64,000 nucleotides of DNA. Source: Bactrocera neohumeralis. Taxonomy: Eukaryota > Arthropoda > Insecta > Diptera > Tephritidae. The position numbers were made by a program, and so were the translations under genes. Position 1 is the stretch's first letter, and each line of letters begins with the position of its first letter. This document shows positions 35,626 to 47,954 of this stretch, piece after piece. The notes under the pieces were generated by a model, which saw nothing but the letters and a program-made list of their open reading frames with translations, searched no databases and had not been told where the DNA came from. The stretch covers positions 73,613,865-73,677,864 of the forward strand of contig NC_065921.1 in assembly GCF_024586455.1 (NCBI RefSeq), read 5' to 3'.

Positions 35626-35639
35626 CCCGTGGTATATCT

Positions 35640-36172
35640 CCAGTGTTACCAATCACATTATGCCATACTATAAGGTGAGATTTAAAGCTTCATTTGCACC
35701 TTGCTCTTGTCTTCTTGAAAAAGTCGATGAAATTATGGAAAAAATTGACCAGGACCGTCACATAACCAGCCATGACATCGCTAAGGAACTTAACATTCAT
35801 CATAAAACGGTTTTGGACCATTTAAAAAAAAGCTGGCTACAAAAAGAAGCTCGATGTTTGGGTACCACCTGAATGGTCTGTGAAAAATTTAATGGACCGA
35901 ATTAACATCTGCGATTCTTTGCTGAAACGAAATGAAATCGAACCATTTCTGAAGCGAATGGTAACAGGAGACGAAAAGTGGATCAAATACAAGACAATAA
36001 TGTGCGAAAAAATCATGGTCCAAGCGTGGTGAAACTCAATAAATTGTCGCTAAGCCAGCATTGCAGAGTGTTTGATGGGATTGGAAAGGAATCATCCACT
36101 ATGAGCTGCTCCAGCCTGGTCGAACGATTGATTCTACATTTCACTGTCAACAACTGAAGAGATTGAAGCAAG
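35640..36172 (+). mobile_element. Mariner transposase fragment (N-terminal to middle)
   Basis: VDEIMEKIDQDRHITSHDIA then KELNIHHKTVLDHLKKS is the helix-turn-helix. After a frameshift come RINICDSLLKRNEIEPFLKR and MVTGDEKWI (first Asp block, intact), then with stops a GxIHYELLxPxRTI-like block. It stops at 36172, where the inverted 154-bp repeat array begins; the rest of the transposase is missing. Confidence 0.85.
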
Positions 36173-37010
36173 TCTGTCCGTCTGTCTGTCGGATATATAT
36201 ACGAACTAGTCGCTCAGTTTTTAAGATATCGTTTCGAAATTTTGCAAACGTCATTTTCTCTTCAAGAAGCTGCTCATTTGTCGGAACAGTCAATATCGGA
36301 CCATTATAACATATAGCTGCCATACAAACTGAACGATCGGAAAAAAGTTCTTGTATGGAAAACTTTTGCATTTGACAAGATATATTCACGAAATTTGGTA
36401 TAGATTATTTTCTAAGGCAACAATGTAATCTCTGAAGAAATTGTTCAGATCGGCTTACTGTAGCATATAGCTGCCATACAAACTGAATGATCGGAATCAA
36501 GTTCTTGTATGGGAAACTTCCTCATTTGACGATATATCTTCACGAAATTCGGTATGAGTTATTGTTTATAGAAATAATGTAATATCAGAAGAAATTGGCT
36601 CACTATAGCATATAGCTGCCTTACAAACTGAACGATCGGAAAAAAGTTTTTGTATGGAAAACTCTTGCATTTGACAAGATATATTCACGAAATTTAATAT
36701 AGATTATTTTCTAAGGTAACAATGTAATCTCTGAAGAAATTGTTCAGATCGGCTTACTTTAGCATATAGCTGCCATACAATCCGAACAAACGGAATCAAG
36801 GGCTTGTATGGAAAACTTTCGCATTTGACGTGGTATCTTACAATTTTGACATGGATTACTGCTAAGGATATTCTCCGATGTCTACGAAAATTGTTCAGAT
36901 CGGAGTACTATAACATATAGCTTCCGTATAAACTGAACACATAGTTACTAAAAGAAATGCACCTGTGAAGGGTATTTAGCTTCGGTGCAACCGAAGTTAT
37001 TATGTTTTCT
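36173..37010 (-). repeat. Array E of the ~154-bp family, inverted, with intact hairpin
   Basis: Opens with CTGTCCGTCTGTCTGTC (the reverse complement of the ACAGACGGACAG module). It has five units in minus orientation with GCTGCCATACAAACTGAACG and TTCTTGTATGGAAAAC words. It ends in CACCTGTGAAGGGTATTTAG and a perfect 7-bp-stem hairpin, CTTCGGTGCAACCGAAG at 36981-36997. It is the best copy for defining both ends of the element. Confidence 0.9.
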
Positions 37011-37039
37011 TGGTTTTTTTATTTATTAGTACTTTTTGT

Positions 37040-37260
37040 CAATTTTTTTAACCTATTTTATGACTAATATTTTATTTGTTTTTTTATTTAATTTTTTTTT
37101 CATTTATTTATTTTTTATTTTTATTTATATTTTTTATTTATATTTTTTATTTATATTTTATTTTTATTTATATTTTTAGTTTTTTAATATTTTTTCTATT
37201 TTTGACTTTTATTTTTATTATTTTCTTTTGGTACTTATATAATTTAATTTTGTCGCTCTT
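37040..37260. repeat. T-rich low-complexity tract
   Basis: TTTTTATTTATATTTT-type repeats over about 200 bp. The open frame at 37076-37279 is Phe/Ile/Tyr only and is a by-product. Confidence 0.8.
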
Positions 37261-38290
37261 AATCCCCTGCACGTTCTAATAAATTTTTGCTCGAATTTGC
37301 GTCACATAACAGGCGAGTAATAGAACAAAATATTGAAATTTCAATGAACCGTTGACCGATAAGATTTTTTCCTAACAGTGGTTTAATTTTCAAATTGGGC
37401 ACAAAAATACATCCAACATTCTTCATACACGTATAGAATAAAAATCTTGCGAAATACCAAAAAATGCATACACAAAACACAGTCATGGAACAATATTTGC
37501 CAAAAAATTAAAAAAATGTGCAAAAAACTTTATTTTTTTTTATTTAAAAATAAACTGAAAATCATTATCTGTTAATTGTTTGTTTGTGGTGAATTGAGTT
37601 GTTCTGTTCTTGAGTGTTTATGGCTGTTGGGAGTGTGTGGTGAATATATGTATGTATGTGGTTATGTGTTGTTGCTTTTTTGCTGCAGCTTATGATTATC
37701 GTTGGCTGCGCTGCCTTTATTGCAATCACAATCGCAATTTCACTTTATTTTATATTAAATAAATTGCGTCTGTATCTCTGCGTGTCTGTGTGCATTCGCC
37801 TGTTTATATACAAACATACAACTGTGTATTTTACTGTTCGTTTACTTTCATTTTGCACTTGGCCTTGAATTGATACAGCGACCTTTAACTTTGCAGCGCT
37901 GAGAAATGCGAGCAAAAGTGCAAAAATACAGCACATTCACACCTACATACACATAGTATATGGACATACATATGTTTCCCATAAACAGTATTACATACAG
38001 TTATATGCGAGTAAATGTGTTTTTATTATCAGCTTGCAGCAAGCAGCGAGCAGATGCACGAAACACAGTTACTCTTCTAAAACAACAAAATTGTTGTAAT
38101 AATACAAGTAGGTGGTAAATTTTTGCAGCGGTGGGCGGGGTGAATAGTCATCACAAGCCAAGTGAAGATAAATATGATATTCCAGTTAGCGGATAGATTC
38201 GCAATTCGATTGGATAAACAAGTAATTGGTAACCTTTTAATTAAGTTGATGTAATGCGCCATAAATTCTGAGATAAGATACTTAAATACT
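37261..38290. other. Unique intron DNA, no gene seen
   Basis: Mixed composition near 37680-37920 with TGTGTCTGTGTGC-like words; no gene supported. Confidence 0.35.
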
Positions 38291-39890
38291 AAATATTCTG
38301 GTATAAAATTTATTTTTGTTTTAAAACAGACTTTGTTGACCCAGAGCCAACTAGTGAGCTATTTGGTATAATACTTGCCTGAAAAGTGGCGTATCGTGGC
38401 TATATTTCAAAAAATAAAGATTGGCGAATCGATAAAACAACTGGTATAAATCTTATATATTGGCATAATCAATTAAAAATATAATAACAGTCCTTTAAGC
38501 TATTTTAGTGAGATATATTTCAAGAAGTAAAGACTGGCGAATCGAAAAACCAACTGGTATAAATCTTATATATTGGCATAATCAATTAAAAATATAATAA
38601 CAGTCGTTTAAGCCATTTTAGTGAGATATATTTCAAAAAATAAAGATTGATGAATCGAAAAACCAACTGGTATAAATCACATATAATAGCATAATTATTT
38701 AAAGGTACAATAAAAAGTAGTTATACCAGTTTAATGAGATATCCCAAGCACTGAGTAGTTGAGAATCGTAAAAGCAACTGGTATAAGCCAAATATATTGG
38801 CATAACCAATTAAGGCTAGAATAACAAACGCTTAGAACAATGAGATACATATATTCCAAGCGGTTAGACTTGTTCAATGAATATCCCAAACTAGAATTAA
38901 GCTCGAATCGATCAAGCAGCTGGTATAAATCCCATATACTAGCATAATCAAATAAATATAGAATAACAAGCAGTTAGACCACTTTAATATAATATATTTC
39001 AAAATTTCAAGAGTGTTAAATCGAACAAACAACTGGTATAAATCGCTTACACTGCCATGACAGCGGTTTCGAATACTTTAGTGATTTGGTAAATTATGTC
39101 TCAAAACTGAAATAGTGCCGAATCGTACAAACAACTGGTATAACTCACATATACTGGCAAAAACAATTAAAAATAAAATAACAAACGGCGAGACAAATTG
39201 GACAAGATATACCAAGTCTTGAAAAATTGTGAATTGAAAAATGAACTGGTATAAATCACATATATTGGTATAATCAATTAAAGCTACATAAAATAAAAAG
39301 CGGTTAACGAGATATCCCAAACCTGCAAATGTTCCGAATAGAACAAGAAACTGGTATAAATCATATATACTGGTCTAATCATTTGGAGTTGGAATAATAA
39401 TCGGTAAGATCATTACATATATTAGTATAATTAATTAAAGCTACAATAATGAACGGTTAACGAGGTATCTTAAACATCGAAGTGTTTCAAATCGAACAAA
39501 AAACTGGTATAAATCATAATTAATCAATTAGAGATCGAATGACAATCGGAAAGATTATGTAAATAATTTATATACCAAAACTTGAAGAGTTAAAAACAAA
39601 ACAACAACTGGTATAAATCATATATACTTGCCTAATCACTTGGAATTGGAATGGCAATCGCTAAGATCATGTTAAAAAGGTATATACCAGAACTTAAAGA
39701 GTTACGCATAGAACAACAACTGGTATAAGTCATATAAACTGGCCTAATCAATTAGAGTTGAAACAAAAATTAATCAAAATCATGTCAATGAAGTTTATAC
39801 AAAAACTTGAAGAGTTACGAATAGAACAACAACTGGTATAAATCACTAATACTGGCAAAATACAACAGGAAGCGATTAGACCACTTAAAT
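38290..39890. repeat. Satellite-like array, ~113-bp unit
   Basis: CTGGTATAA recurs at 38441, 38554, 38667, 38778, 38920, 39033, 39135, 39246, 39351, 39504, 39608, 39720 and 39833. Spacing is mostly 102-113 bp with two longer gaps near 142-153. Each unit carries CGAATCGAAxAAxCAACTGG, a TATATACTGGCATAATC-like block and a CAATTAAAxxTAxAATAACA-like block. The first three units are the most alike. Non-coding. Confidence 0.88.
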
Positions 39891-41030
39891 TATATATTCA
39901 GAAACTCTTTTGAATAGAATTTAAAAAAATTATTTTAACATGAGAGCAGAGCTTAATCTAGCGAGAACAGAATTAGTGAATTGAAGTTTAGTCAGTAGAC
40001 TAGTTGATCAAAAATCACATGGAAATGCAAAAATTTTTAAGTTTTTTATTATTTTAAATATTTTTTTTATAATAAATATTATCAAAATGAAGATCTGGAG
40101 GGTACCTAACTACAATATAATAATTATAATATAATTTTCTTTTAAAAATGGATCACCCTTTATTTTATTATCATACATTTAATCAGCATTTCAACAGTAT
40201 TTCATGAGCTTTTGAAAGTAAAAAAGTTGGTCCTGCCACCTGCACAGAGGATATTAGTCGTGTGATTTCATGATGTGATATCATGTGATGCTGCATATCA
40301 CATGATTTGCTGCATATGATATATTGCAATGTAATTTTATTTGTATTGATTAGTATGCAATGAAAGATAAGTCTTTTTCAGAATCACTTTATCATATGGT
40401 TTATTATGTAACTCATTTTTGGCTGCGATGTGATGTGATTTTGCCTGATGTGATGTTGTACGTTATCAAACACTTTCTAGGTCAATTATGAGTGTGCAAT
40501 TAAACAACATGGTTATTGGTATATATTTAATTTATAAATTCTAGTATAAGAAAATATGGCATAATATAAAAAATGTCATGCGATATATTGAACCACTCAG
40601 AGCTACAAAAAATCACTGTAATACCTTTTAAGTACAAAAAAAATGCATTTAATACAATGCTAACTAAAATTACAAATATAATAATTACCAAAGTTATTCA
40701 TTGCTTATTTTAAAGCAGAGAAGCACGCGCGATTTCAACGCCCAAATCTCTGTGTCAACCTGTTTTTATTTACCCCCAATCTTCGGCGTAACCTTGAACT
40801 TGAAAGTGGACGAGAAAGCATTTGTTTTAACGAAATGGTAATTTTACAATGCAATACACCTATACATTGGTATATATATATTAAATACTTATATATGTAT
40901 ATATATAAGTATATGAGTACACCGTCATACCTATTTACTCAATTTATTACACAAATCCCCGAGTGCGTTGGAAAATCACGTTATTGAGCAATATTAGTGC
41001 GATGCAGTCGGACAAAAGTGAGCCGAGCGC
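39891..41030. other. AT-rich DNA with TGATGTGAT iterations
   Basis: Around 40255-40460 words of TGATGTGAT and its near-palindromes (CATGTGATGCTGCATATCACATG) recur. No gene. Confidence 0.35.
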
Positions 41031-41034
41031 GGCT

Positions 41035-41165
41035 AAGAGATATAAAAAAATAATAAAAAATAAAAAAATAAAAAAATAAAATAAAAAATATAAAAAATAA
41101 ACTAAAAAGAAATAAAAAATAAACTAAGAAGAAATAAAAAAATAAAATAAAAACAACAAGAAAGT
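41035..41165. repeat. A-rich low-complexity tract
   Basis: AAAAATAAA-type repeats over 130 bp; its reverse complement resembles the T-rich tract at 37.1 kb in composition. Confidence 0.8.
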
Positions 41166-41464
41166 AAAAAACGATAACGCACAAACAACCCAAAAAATCC
41201 AGTTAATATCGATGCACAAATACAAACAAAATGGTGAATCAATAAACGTGCCTTCAGACCAAGTAAGAGATTTTACGAGAGTACTTGAATAATTTAAATA
41301 AAAAATAATATTTAAAAAGTATTTATTTACACTGATGATTGACGTAATTTGATATAAAGTTATAATGAATATTAAATATAGGAGCTTTTCAAGCATAAAT
41401 TGTAAGATGTGAGGGAGAGAATGCTGTAACACATCGCGAGAGTTCTGCGTTCTTAAAGCTTTCA

Positions 41465-43165
41465 TAAAATTACTTGCTACCAGAGTTGCAGGAACATACT
41501 CTTGTAGAAGAACTCACAGAGGTGATCTAGTGACTGATGCCCAGAGCATACTAAAATTATGCAGGGAACACTTCTCCAACCACCTGAATGGCAGTGAAAG
41601 CATAACACCAAGAGATGGTGAACCAGATTCCCCAATCGATGACGATGGAGCAGACGTTCCATTGCCCGACCATAAAGAAGTTCGAAAGCAATTACCGGTC
41701 TGAAGAACAGCAAAGCGGCAGAGACCGATAGATTGCCGGCCGAGCGATTCAAATACGGCGGCGAATAAGGAGCATGTATCAGCTTCTTTGTAGAATATAG
41801 TCGCACGAAATCATGGCCGACGGTTGGAATTTAAGTGTGCTCTGCCTAATCCACAAAAAGAAAGACCTCACAATCTGCGTCAACTACCGTGGGACAAGTC
41901 TCCTCAAAATTGCATATAAGGTTCTATCGCGCGTATTGTGCCCACCGTCAACAAACCGATTGGACCTTATGAGTGTGGCTTTAGACCTGGAAAATCGTCA
42001 ACTGACCAGATATTCACCATGCGCCAAATCTTGGAAAAGACCCGTGAGAAGAGAATCAACACACACCATCTCTTCGTCGATTTTAAAGCTGGTTTTGTTA
42101 GCATGGAAAAGAGCTGCCTTTATGCCGCTATTTCTAAATTTGGTATCCCCGCAAAACTAATACGGCTGTTTACTCACGTTGGGGAAAACCAAGAGCTCTA
42201 TCAGGATCGGGAAGGACCTCTTTGAGCCGTTCAATAACAAACGAGGTAACAGACAAGGCGACTGCCTATCGTGCCTCTTCTGCAATCTACTGCGGCATAA
42301 AATAGTTCGAACTTCAGAGCTGAATAGAAAAGATGCAATCTACTATAAGAGTTTACAGCTGCTGACGAATTGATATCATTGGCCTCAATGCGCCATTAAT
42401 TCTGCTTTCTCCAGACTAGATAAGAAAGCGAAGCGTATGGGTCTGGCAGTGAACGCGGCCAAGACGAAATATCTCCTATCATCAAACAAACAGTTGTAGC
42501 ACTCGCGACTTGGCTCTCACATCACTGTTGACAGTCGTAACTTTGAAGTCGTAGATAATTCCAACTATCTTGGAACCAGCAACAACAATGTCAGCCTCAA
42601 AATCCAACGCAGAATAACACTTGCCAGCAGGTGTTACTTTGGACTGAGTAGGTAATTGAGAACTAAAGTCCTCTCTCGACGAACAAAAACAAAACTCTGT
42701 AAGTCACTCATTATTCCCGTCCTGCTATATGGTGCAGAGGCATGGACGATGACAACATCTGATGAGTCGACGTTACGAGTTTTCGAGAGAAAAGTTCTGG
42801 GAAAGATTTATGATTCTTTGCGCATTAGCCACGGCTTATACCGCAGTCGATAGAACGATAAGCTGTACGAGATATATGACGTTATTGGCATAGTTCAGCG
42901 AATTAAGAGACAGCGGCTACGCTGGCTCGGTCATGTCGTCCGAATGGACGTGAACACTTCAGCTCTGAAAATATTCGACGCAGTAAATGCCGAGGGAAGC
43001 AGAGGAAGAGGAAGACCTCCACTTCGTTAGAAGGACCAGGTGGAGCAGGACCTGGCTCCGCTTGGAATCTCCAATTGGCGCCACGTAGAGAAAAGAAGAA
43101 ACGACTGGCGTGCTGTTTTGAACTCTGTTATAACCGCATAAGCGCTGTTTACGCCAGTAAAGAAG
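41465..43165 (+). mobile_element. RTE-like non-LTR retrotransposon, RT to 3' end
   Basis: Reads across frames: RRTHRGDLVTDAQSILKLCR-like start, CVNYRGTSLLKIAYKVLSRV (RT fingers), YECGFRPGKSSTDQIFTMRQ, HHLFVDFKAGFVSMEK (motif A) and KRGNRQGDCLSCLFCNLL (motif B). The YADD catalytic box expected near 42360 is destroyed (ADELIS in one frame, a stop in another). The 3' part mirrors the copy at 31.1 kb and ends in a TAAGCGCTGTTTACGCCAGT-type 3' end. The 5' endonuclease domain is absent. Directly followed by a 154-bp-family fragment. Confidence 0.9.
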
Positions 43166-43185
43166 AATTCTCCGAAACAACGGTA

Positions 43186-43485
43186 CGATATCAGAAGGAA
43201 TTGATTAGATCAAACTAAAGCATATAGCTGCCATACACACTGATCTAACAGAAACAAGTTCTTGTATGGAAACAAACTTTTTTATTGAAGAGATGTCTTC
43301 ACGAAGTTCGACATAAATAATTATCAGACAGCGTCATGATATCCTAAGATATTTTCCAGATCGGACGTCTATATATTATAGCTGCCATACAAACTGCACG
43401 CTCAAAATCAAGTGGCTATATGGAAACTTCATCATTGCATGAAGGGTATTCTAGCTGCTGTGCAACCGAAGTTAACGTTTTTTCT
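43186..43485 (-). repeat. Array F of the ~154-bp family, inverted, two units
   Basis: GCATATAGCTGCCATACACA and TATAGCTGCCATACAAACTG mark two minus-oriented units. The edge AGGGTATTCTAGCTGCTGTG followed by CAACCGAAGTTAACG is a worn hairpin. Confidence 0.82.
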
Positions 43486-44410
43486 TGCTTTTTCACAACT
43501 TCACATGCAGAGTATGTGTCACAAATACATATGTACATACATATATACGCCAATAAATACTCATCGCTAAAATTTATTCGTTTGCCATTTTACAATTAAT
43601 GTTTGTGCAAATTGCTTTCCGCGGCGCCCGCTGTGCTATTTAAAGCCGGGAATGCACATACACATCACCATACATACATACGTGGCAATGCATTATTGCT
43701 TACATACAAACATACGACAATTGTATGCAGATAAGTAGGCTGGTGGTGCATATTCCCTTATTTGCAGCTTTTGCACGCTTCCTCAATTCCATGCTTCGTT
43801 TTCGAAATATTCACTGCCCTTTGGTTGGAGTTTTTTTTTTTTTTGGTGAGCTTGTTTTTAATCTATATACACACATATACATACATGTGTTTGTATTTAT
43901 TTTTTCAATTTGCAGCCTTTGCTTTGTGGCCGAATTCTCGTTTTTCAAGATCAAGGTCAAAACTTATGCAACGTGCAACAATGGACTCGGTTTTGTGTGA
44001 CAAGGAAGTGGGAACATGTGCATAATGTCCATACGCGTGCATTTTTGCATACATATATTTACAAAAAAAAACAAGCAACAACATACACAAATTTCGTAAT
44101 ACAAAACAAAACGGAAAAGGGGTAAGTGCATGATTGCATTTTTTGGGGTAAACGCAGTTGTTTGCTTCGAAAGAGAGTGACGAGTAAAGTTCAAAAAAAA
44201 AAAAAAAAACTCAAAGTGTTGCATAAGTTTACCTTTATATGTATGTATGTATATATGTAGGTATGTATATTGGAGAAAGCAGTTTTTTTATCCTTCTTAC
44301 GAAGTTCGCTTAAAATTATTTTCTCACACAAGCGATTTATTGTGCAGCAAAATGCCGCAAATATGAAAATATTGAAAAAAAAAAAAATTCTTACGTGGCA
44401 CTAAAGCTAC
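43486..44410. other. Unique intron DNA with simple repeats
   Basis: TACATACATA runs, A18-type run near 44193 and TATG repeats near 44240-44270. Overlapping open frames on both strands around 43725-44125 have no domain. Confidence 0.35.
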
Positions 44411-44416
44411 TTATAA

Positions 44417-44985
44417 TACCCTTCACAAATAAAAATGTTTCCATACTAAAACTAGTTTTTGATAGGTCAGTTTGTATGGCAGCTACATTAGAGTGATTCA
44501 AAAAAAAAAAAAATTTTTTTTTCGTTTGGTACTCGGAAAAATAGGTTCCTAGACACCTCTAAGAAAGCCTCTCCAAACATGAGTTTTTAATTGTAACGGG
44601 AAGGTCCTCCTACATACAGTTTTCTATTTATTCTTATTATCAGATAGAAAAATTTATATCTTGCTTCCAACTACTTGAAAAAATATTTTGTTCCTTAGAT
44701 TTTGTAGGAAATTGAATGCTCTACAAAAAAGGTCTATTATGATTTTTTCGTAAACCAAACGTTTAAAAGATATTAACAGTTAAAGTTTAATTATTTTTGG
44801 GAAAATTTTTTATTTCTTATGAATTTTATAACTCAATGAAAAAAAATTATTATGAATAGTTTTTTGGAGAGGCTTTCTTAGAGGTGTCTAGGAACCTATT
44901 TTTCCGAGTACCAAACGAAAAAATTTTTTTTTTTTTTTTGAATCACTCTAAGCTATGTATGTTATCTGTATAATGGGCTAAGGCT
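44417..44985 (+). repeat. Single ~154-bp-family unit split by a MITE
   Basis: AATACCCTTCACAAATAAAA and CAGTTTGTATGGCAGCTA lead up to 44487. The unit appears to resume after 44951 with GCTATGTATGTTAT. The 464-bp element between them inserted into the unit. Confidence 0.65.
44488..44951. mobile_element. MITE with long inverted termini, 464 bp
   Basis: TTAGAGTGATTC at the left and GAATCACTCTAA at the right start inverted repeats. These extend, with an A/T-run length difference, through CGTTTGGTACTCGGAAAAAT and AGGTTCCTAGACACCTCTAA to GAAAGCCTCTCC, about 85-90 bp per arm. Interior AT-rich, no coding capacity. The sharp identity of the arms suggests recent origin. Confidence 0.88.
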
Positions 44986-44989
44986 GAGC

Positions 44990-46900
44990 TCAGGCTACTA
45001 CTGGGGTCACAGCTGGCGGATAGTGGACGACCTACGCTAAGTAGATTAGCTGCGAATAGTAATACCCAGCCCCCGATGAAGAACTTCAGGAGAGGAAGGC
45101 TTGACTCAAAGCGCCTCACGCGCCCAATGAGCCTATCGTGAAGAGGCGAGATATGGCGTCTTTAAATAAGCATACACAACCCTCACCGGGGTTGCACGGA
45201 GAGAGAACCCATCCACAAGAGGAAGGCAAAAAAAAAAAACAAGCGACGAGGGAACACCAGCACCAAATGTGCACAGACGACGACGAAAAACTCTAGGCAA
45301 GCGGCCATCAGAAATGAGGCCAGTAAGATTCTGATTATGGTGTACTGGAAACTCGAAACGCGATCAGGTCATCTGAGGGCTGTATTCTGTCACCTCAGTA
45401 GGTAAGAGTGACATATTACCGAAATTGTAGGCTAATACTCTTCCCACCTCCGCCTCTTTAAAATCCTGGCAGGTCTTTAAGTACGTTCAATGCACGTCGC
45501 CATAATTTCTATTGCCGTACAAGTTCAGTGCAGACGAGCTTCTAATTTGTGCTCAAACCTGGCTCTGAACATAAGCTAACATAAGAACTTGTGTCAACCC
45601 TCGCCAGGCCTCCCTGCTTGCATAGATAACCACGGAGTTCATAAAAGGCAACTGATACAACATGCGGTGTTAGCGGCTTGTAGCGGTGACCCACTAGAAA
45701 AAAATTAATACACCGCAACAACAACAAAAAACCCAACAGAAAGAACAATAAAACAAACTTGGCCAAAACGACGAATACGGGACGGTCTTCCGTAGAAGCA
45801 GAAGGATACTTAGATCCCTTATAGTCACTGTCACTCCAAAACATCCAGACAAAACTGGAGAAAAGACAGTCTCAAGCAAAACTCCGGCCACGCAAGCACC
45901 ACCGGCAAAACAAGGAGAAGGGAAGAGCACCACTGCCACTAAAGAAGAGCCTCAGAATTCCGAAACAAGAATACATTATCGAAATGAAATGAGCAGAAGA
46001 GGAATGCCTAGAAAAGCGCAAGGGTATCGTGCAAAAAGTTAAAATGGCGATGGCAAAACAAAAGAACGTCAGCATTGATGTTAAGAACGAAACGGCACAG
46101 CTAGACGAACTCTTCGACGGCATCAAGAGTTACCACAGAAACTGGCTAATTGCAGAAAATGAGAAAAAGGCGGGGTCGTCTAAGCAGATGCATCACGACC
46201 CCCGAGTCAATAACCTCAAAGCGGCGTGCGACAAGCCCTGTACAGCCTCGAGAAACAGTGCGACCACAAAATCAAAACGACGGTCAGTGGCAAAAAGTGT
46301 TGACTAAAAAAGCTCGGAAGACCCACACAAACGAAGGGTGGGGGAAGCACATAGAAGCGCAAAAGAGAGGCAAAAAGTTAGGAACATGGCTACAAGTCAG
46401 AGCACAAATAATAGGCCCAAACGACAAACAGAGGCCGTGATTATAAAGCCAGCAGAAGGTAATAACTTTGCCGAAGTTCTTAAGAATATCCGTAGCAAGG
46501 TTGATCATAAAGAAGCATAGGTTAATATCAAAGGGATCCACAAACCAAGAGCCGGGGCCTTACTATTAGAGCTGAAGAAGGGACAGTATACAAAAGCCAA
46601 CTTCTGCGGGGCACTGAAGACCACCCTTAAAGAATCCGAAACGGTGACCGACCTTAAAACAGCTATAGAGATTAGAGACCTAGACTCGGTCACAACAACA
46701 GAGGAAGCTGTAAAAGTGCTGTAAAGGAAGCGCTACAGGACCCCTTCGATAAACATAACAGCACCGGACACAAGAGAACAGGTAAGAGCGTCTATAACGC
46801 TCGATCAGGATAAAGCAAACGTAAAAAGGTTCATAAGGTTAATAGTTATAGATGCCAGAATGAGGGACCGTGTCTATTTTAGTGACCTTGACATAATCTT
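44990..46900 (+). mobile_element. Non-LTR retrotransposon 5' end and ORF1 (R1/jockey-like)
   Basis: Begins with an untranslated leader (ACAGCTGGCGGATAGTGGAC) and ORF1 start MASLNKHTQPSPG at 45153. Later frames give MAKQKNVSIDVKNETAQLDE, AVIIKPAEGNNFAEVLKNIR, then, past a TAG at 46518, IHKPRAGALLLELKKGQYTK and AIEIRDLDSVTTTEEAVKVL. This order is that of R1/LOA-type ORF1 (gag-like) proteins, in which a CCHC knuckle would follow. Here the sequence is lost after about 46870. Several frameshifts; no RT follows. Confidence 0.75.
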
Positions 46901-47375
46901 AAAATGGAAAGCATTAATAGAATATTTCTGAATTAAAATTAATAATTCATACATTTTGACGTTTAGTTTTTCAGGTTCTGGCAAACACTTTAACTAAGTA
47001 TGAATAATTAAAAATAAAATCAAAGTATAAATAAGCCTTAACTAGTAAAATGTCAGTCTCTTCCCTAACTGTCTGTGAAATATTACTACGTCGCCCTCAA
47101 ATAACTTAGTCAAATCAAAGTTCTTAATATTGCAGAATAATAAAAAGCATTGGTGAAACATAAATGAAGCAAAATGATGATGAATTATGCATAAACACTG
47201 CGTAGACGACAGCGGTTAAGCTCCGAGCTTGCCAACTGCGGGTAGGGCTTCTGCCTGCCTACTTTTATTTTTGCTGTTCTAACTAAATTAAAGTTTTTGT
47301 TGTTACTGTTGTTGTTTTTTTCTTTTGAAGGCTAGTCCATAATCCGTTGCGTGTTCGGTTCGACTTATTTATATC
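46901..47375. other. Unique DNA upstream of tRNA-Asn
   Basis: No gene or repeat recognised; TTGTTGTTACTGTTGTTG near 47298. Confidence 0.3.
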
Positions 47376-47395
47376 GCCTCCGTGGCGCAATTGGC

Positions 47396-47432
<37 letters not shown>

Positions 47433-47449
47433 GAGCCCACCCGGGGGCG
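47376..47449 (+). tRNA. tRNA-Asn-GTT: tRNA-Asn (anticodon GTT)
   Basis: A 74-base cloverleaf: acceptor GCCTCCG pairs with CGGGGGC, discriminator G, anticodon loop CTGTTAA with GTT, T arm GGTGGTTCGAGCCCACC. A T8 run four bases downstream is a strong polymerase III terminator. It stands alone, with no other tRNA within 8 kb. Confidence 0.97.
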
Positions 47450-47950
47450 GCGAATTTTTTTTGTTGTTAATTTAAATAATTATTTAAAATTATTCGTAGA
47501 ATAGAAAGTAATTTCCGTTGGCCTAATTTATATTTCAATTGCTATAAAAGCGCCCTAAAATATGCAAATTAGTTGTCTCCGAAACTTTGATGTTGAGAAT
47601 TTTGTAACTTACTGTAATTGGCTCAGAAAGCTTTAAGAGGGTATTGTAGACAAGATATGAAAAATAATCGATTTTTGTTCTTTGTCAAAGTATAACATTC
47701 AAGTATTTGAATATAATTAAGAGGATTTTTCAAAATTCAAATTATTTTCGGATTTTCGGAGATATTGCTGACCCGGCATCCAAACTGGTTCGACCGGAAC
47801 TAAAACGATTTCTCAGATTCTACTGAACCGTTTTACATAAAACTTTTAAAAAGCCGCCTTTAAAGGCAAGGCTAAGTCCGGATCTATCCATATCTCCAGA
47901 TTTCAATAACTAATAAAAGAAAGAAGCCAGACGCATTTAAAGGCAAAAAA
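47450..47950. other. DNA downstream of tRNA-Asn
   Basis: No gene. CAAACTGGTTCGACCGGAAC near 47785 may be a repeat piece but cannot be placed. Confidence 0.3.
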
Positions 47951-47954
47951 ATGA

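Noticed and set aside
38290..39890. Possible LTR or gene-related repeat
   Set aside because: No primer-binding site, polypurine tract or coding sequence; simple tandem organisation explains it.
41124..41465. 113-codon minus-strand open frame
   Set aside because: Its carboxyl part reads the A-rich tract, and the rest is AT-rich without similarity.
45542..46126. Minus-strand open frames opposite the retrotransposon ORF1
   Set aside because: Shadows of the plus-strand ORF1, which has family similarity.
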